Assembly: GCA_963693365.1 (NCBI GenBank)
Contig: CAVNZM010000006.1
Location: 6,448,001 to 6,512,000 of the forward strand
From: Amoebidium appalachense
Taxonomy: Eukaryota; Ichthyosporea
Length of the DNA: 64,000 nucleotides
Reading direction: 5' to 3'
Part shown: positions 48,441 through 64,000 of the stretch, piece after piece
How positions within the stretch are numbered: position 1 is the stretch's first letter
How the letters are laid out: the number at the start of each line of letters is the position of its first letter
The notes under the pieces: generated by a model
Database searches by the model: none
Told to the model about the DNA's origin: nothing
Seen by the model: the letters and a program-made list of their open reading frames with translations, nothing else
Program-made: the position numbers and the translations under genes

Positions 48441-50862
48441 ACAACAAACCAAAAAAAAAGCAAACATGCGACATTCACGAACCGTTCTGTTTGAAGGAGA
48501 GTTTGAAGGTCAATGAAGGAGCCCACGCCGCCACGCGTTTTCTTGTCAGTGTAGGGCCTCTCTATAAGAATGCGTTGGTAGGAGGTCAACGCTGTGAAGA
48601 CCGTACAGTTCTATGATTAGCGTGCACCCAAACCCGAGCGCAGCATTGGGCATCTTGAACATCAACGAAATGTAACATGCATTTGGTGCACCATGCCATT
48701 GGCCATATTCAATGCAATTGGGTACCCGGGTGAGAAGCAGGCACCCACTTCATGATCATTGGTGCTTGAGGGCTGGGCAGGTCCTATTTTCGGCCCATGC
48801 AAATATTAGTATGCAAACGTGTCTTGGTTGAGTTTGAGTTTAAAATGCTCCCGCCAGTCCTGCAGGAGCCCCCCCCCCCCCCCCCCCCCGGGCACCCCCC
48901 ACCCCTCTCGAGAGCTCTCTAGCCCTTCCACCACACTCCTGCTCTCTGCTTGCTTTCAGATGTCATGCCCAGTAGTGTGGTAGACTGAAGAGTAGTCAAA
49001 AAGGCTCCTGAGTCATGGGCTTTCGTTTTGTGGGTCACAGCAGGCGAGGCATTATGGTCTCGAAACAATTCAGCTCTTCAAGACTCCAGTCACCCATCCA
49101 CACCCCTTTCCAAGTTGTTCTGCCACAGGTGTTCAGAGGAATGCCCATCACATGTCTTTAGCCATAGGCTTTTTTTTTTTCTTTTTTGTTGTGGCGCGCT
49201 AGTAGGGGAGAAGGGGGGCGGAGAGGTGTTTTGTGTGAGTATGTACGTGTATGTGTGCCCGTGCGTGCGTGCATGTGTGTGTATGTTTGTGTGCTTGTAT
49301 GTGATGGCGTGCGTGTGTGTGTGCGCACACGTGCAAGTATATTGTGTGCGTGTGTGTGCAAGTGGTGTTGTCTTTCTGGTTGTTGTTCGTGTGTGTTGGT
49401 TGTATGGGAGGGCCATTGATAGGGGAAGGGGGAGAGAGGGGAAGGGGGAGAGTGAGAGGGATCTAGAAGTCGGCAAATATAGAAGTGCGGGAGAGCCCCA
49501 GGGTAAAGGAATCTGAAATAGGGCTAATTAATATCAGGAAAGCTGTGGGTGAGGGAGAGGAATTAACGGCCTTGCTTGCTAGAGGTTGTCTGTACTTAAG
49601 ACAGGTAGAGGGAACGATGGGAGTGGAAGAGGGTCGTTGGCATTCTCGGCCGGGGCTTAAAATGGGAGAAGAGGTGGTTGGCTTAAAGAAAGAGTTTTTT
49701 TTTGCTGCCGAAGACTCTACAGATGCCGTGTCGGTTAGTTCGAATCCTGACGGAGATCCGGCTGGGGGGCCCTGTCGGCTGCTGCGGAGGAGTCGGGTGG
49801 GGTGTGGCGAGTTATTGGTGGGTTGGTGGGGGGAGGGGGGGGGGGGGGGGGGGGGGGGGGGAGAGGCGGGGGGGGAGGAGGCTGAGTATATGAGTTAACG
49901 TGATTCAGCTCAGAGTCCAGGAGAGGAGTATATTAGGAACGGTGTGAATCACTGAGTGATGATTTTCTGGAACTGGTGCCCGGGCGTTGAATGGCCAAAA
50001 AGAAGCCATGCATAAGCAAGTGGGACGCTGTAGTAAGGATTTTTTGTGTGATAGCACACCTTTATACGCCACTACACGGGCACCAGCTTTGCAATTGTAG
50101 CATATCATATCATGAGGTCAGGTATTCAGTGGCAGTAAAGTTTGGGCAACTCAAGTTGTGTGTCGCCTCCGCGGCCGCGCCCCGGCCGGCCGCGGTTGCC
50201 ACGACCCAATCGGGCCAGTCATGTTCGGTCCATCATTGTCGATTCGAGCCACAGAACCGCAGGCTCTTAATTGGTCTGAAATGCGCTTGAAATACAAAGC
50301 TCAAAGAAAAGGTTTTCCATTAGTTATTTATTATTTTTATTATTGTTTTGATAGAAAATTTAAAATTTAGAGATACTGCCTCTAATAGACAGAAACTTTT
50401 TATGGACAAGCGTGGCTCAACGCCATCATCGAATCGAACCTCTAGATCGGCGACCCGAAACTCTAGAACCCGAAATCGAAGTGCACGCACCGCGCCCTTG
50501 CGGCTTTCCCGCCGTTCACCAACTCGTGTTCTGTTGCAAGAAAAAACACCACGTATTTTTTGGTTGTCTGTAAATAGGCAGCTGTTCCCTCCCATAAAGA
50601 AGCCGTTTTGGTTGGTATATTTTTGGGTGGTTATCTATAATTTTAGCGCCTAGCCATTGTTGGTGGTTTTCCTTTTGGCGCTTAATGGTGAGAATTTGTT
50701 CTGGGGGAGAGAGCAAACATCTATTTTTGTTACCAGTAGATCCCACTTTCTGTTAGCAGCCTAATAAGTATAATAACGTGTGGGGGGGGGAACATCGCTT
50801 TTGCGAATTTGCGGCAAATAACAGCACATCAACACTTCCGAAGCTAGCTGCAAACGTGAAAA
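48441..50862. other. Intergenic region between the peroxiredoxin and septin genes
   Basis: Complex sequence with a C run (48870-48888), a TG-rich stretch (49220-49400), a G run (49825-49860) and a GC-rich patch (50165-50200). No exon or RNA gene recognised. The 3' part presumably holds the septin promoter. Confidence 0.6.
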
Positions 50863-62925
<12,063 letters not shown>

Positions 62926-62954
62926 GTGGGGCATACACGGACACGTACAGACAC

Positions 62955-63058
<104 letters not shown>

Positions 63059-63353
63059 GCTCTCACTTGTATTCAGGCGCACAAGCATACGTGTGCGCAT
63101 GGGCCTGCATGTGGGCACACACAAACGTGCAAGCACACACACACACACACGTACACATCCATTCACACTTCCAGACACGCACGGATTCCCAACACACATA
63201 TACACCCCCACACACACACACACGTGTTTTATGCCTGCATGCTTAAATTGTTTGATTTTGGATTTCCCACTTTTGCGACGTTGTTGTTACTCTTTGTTGT
63301 CTTCTCCATATTTCCAACCCTCTACGCATACATCCCCCCCCCCCCCCCCCCCC

Positions 63354-63440
63354 ATGCATACTCTTTATGTATGGCTTGCATTCTGCATCGTGTTATCCGT
63401 TTGTTCTTGTGTACTTCGTACTTTTTGACGCATTCAACCC

Positions 63441-63457
<17 letters not shown>
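63354..63457 (+). mobile_element. SINE-like C-tailed repeat, 5'-truncated copy
   Basis: CATGCATACTCTTTATGTATGG through GACGCATTCAACC plus a C run and then (CA)n. It matches the 3' 85 bases of the copies at 5031 and 62056 almost exactly. 5' truncation is typical of retroposons. Confidence 0.7.
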
Positions 63458-63471
<14 letters not shown>

Positions 63472-63544
63472 ACACACTCTCTCTCTCTTTCTCACACACG
63501 TACATGTGCACGCGCGCACAGACGCGCACACACATTCACACATA

Positions 63545-63587
<43 letters not shown>

Positions 63588-63593
<6 letters not shown>

Positions 63594-63658
63594 TCACTCA
63601 CTCACTCACTCACTCACTCACTCACTCACTCACTCACTCACTCACTCACTCACTCACA
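63588..63658. repeat. (ACTC)n array
   Basis: About seventeen perfect tetranucleotide units following a CA array. Confidence 0.95.
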
Positions 63659-63803
63659 CTCACAATCACACATGCGCGCATGCGCGCATGCGCGTAACTC
63701 ACACGCACAGGCACAGGCACGCACACGCACACGCACGCGACACACACACCCTTGGGGTGTGACTTTCCAGTGCAATGCGGGGTACTGTGGGTTGCACTTG
63801 ACG

Positions 63804-63834
<31 letters not shown>

Positions 63835-64000
63835 TTCCCTCTTGGCCCACATAGCACGAAACACGGGGCCCCTTCCTCCTTTTCCAGAAAGGCACACTTT
63901 CTCTCTCTCTCCGTGTGTGCAATCTTATTACACTATCCGTTCGTAATTTGTTCAGCAACTTAATATCACATTCTAACCAACCAACCCCCCCCCCCCCCCC

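Noticed and set aside
49660-49780. tRNA-like motif GTTAGTTCGAATCCTGAC near 49735
   Set aside because: It contains a B-box-like TTCGAATCC, but the T stem does not pair properly and no acceptor or anticodon arm can be built.
50348-50653. Arg/Ser-rich frame of about 100 codons upstream of the septin gene
   Set aside because: The composition looks like an SR segment, but there is no recognisable motif, no splice context and no support beyond openness.

Overview
This window is nuclear DNA of an intron-rich eukaryote with exceptional simple-sequence load. Long (CA)n/(TG)n arrays and homopolymeric C or G runs occur every few hundred bases. The gene content (a septin, an ADCK5-type UbiB kinase, a Ubc13-partner UEV, a PRDX6-type peroxiredoxin, GT-AG introns, a TATA box) fits an opisthokont, possibly a unicellular holozoan such as an ichthyosporean. 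That assignment is a guess from gene content, not a measured placement. Most long open frames here are repeat translations (His-Thr, Cys-Val, poly-Pro, poly-Gly) and were discarded.

Layout: (1) 2228-15725, plus strand, an ADCK5-like mitochondrial kinase rebuilt from up to 15 exons whose phases all agree. (2) 15726-17880, non-coding. (3) 17880-28690, a degraded tandem array of units about 1.1-2.4 kb long, carrying a hAT-type MITE with an 8-bp target duplication and foldback blocks made of GCAGAAT/ATTCTGC palindromes. (4) 35059-29025, minus strand, a complete six-exon MMS2/UBE2V-type UEV gene. (5) 35060-35821, a divergent promoter region with CCAAT boxes, a TATA box and heat-shock-element-like motifs, leading into (6) 35822-37219, a secretory-pathway small heat-shock-like protein. 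(7) 42226-39807, minus strand, a two-exon cysteine-rich orphan. (8) 42227-47311, repeats only. (9) 47977-47312, minus strand, intronless 1-Cys peroxiredoxin. (10) 50863-62925, plus strand, a septin whose last exon or exons lie beyond the window.

The genes do not form one pathway. UEV/small heat-shock protein and peroxiredoxin/septin are divergent pairs. ADCK5/UEV and small heat-shock protein/cysteine-rich gene are convergent. The stress genes (small heat-shock protein, peroxiredoxin, UEV) being neighbours may be chance.

The most unusual aspect is how the repeats meet the splicing signals. (CA)n arrays ending in CAG directly form many 3' splice sites. Some introns open with (GT)n and close with (CA)n, which are complementary. 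A 28-bp minisatellite carrying branch-site-like CTGAC fills the end of one septin intron. The 3' splice site and start of another septin exon exist in several tandem decoy copies. A SINE-like family with a poly-C tail sits in introns always in the host gene's sense orientation.
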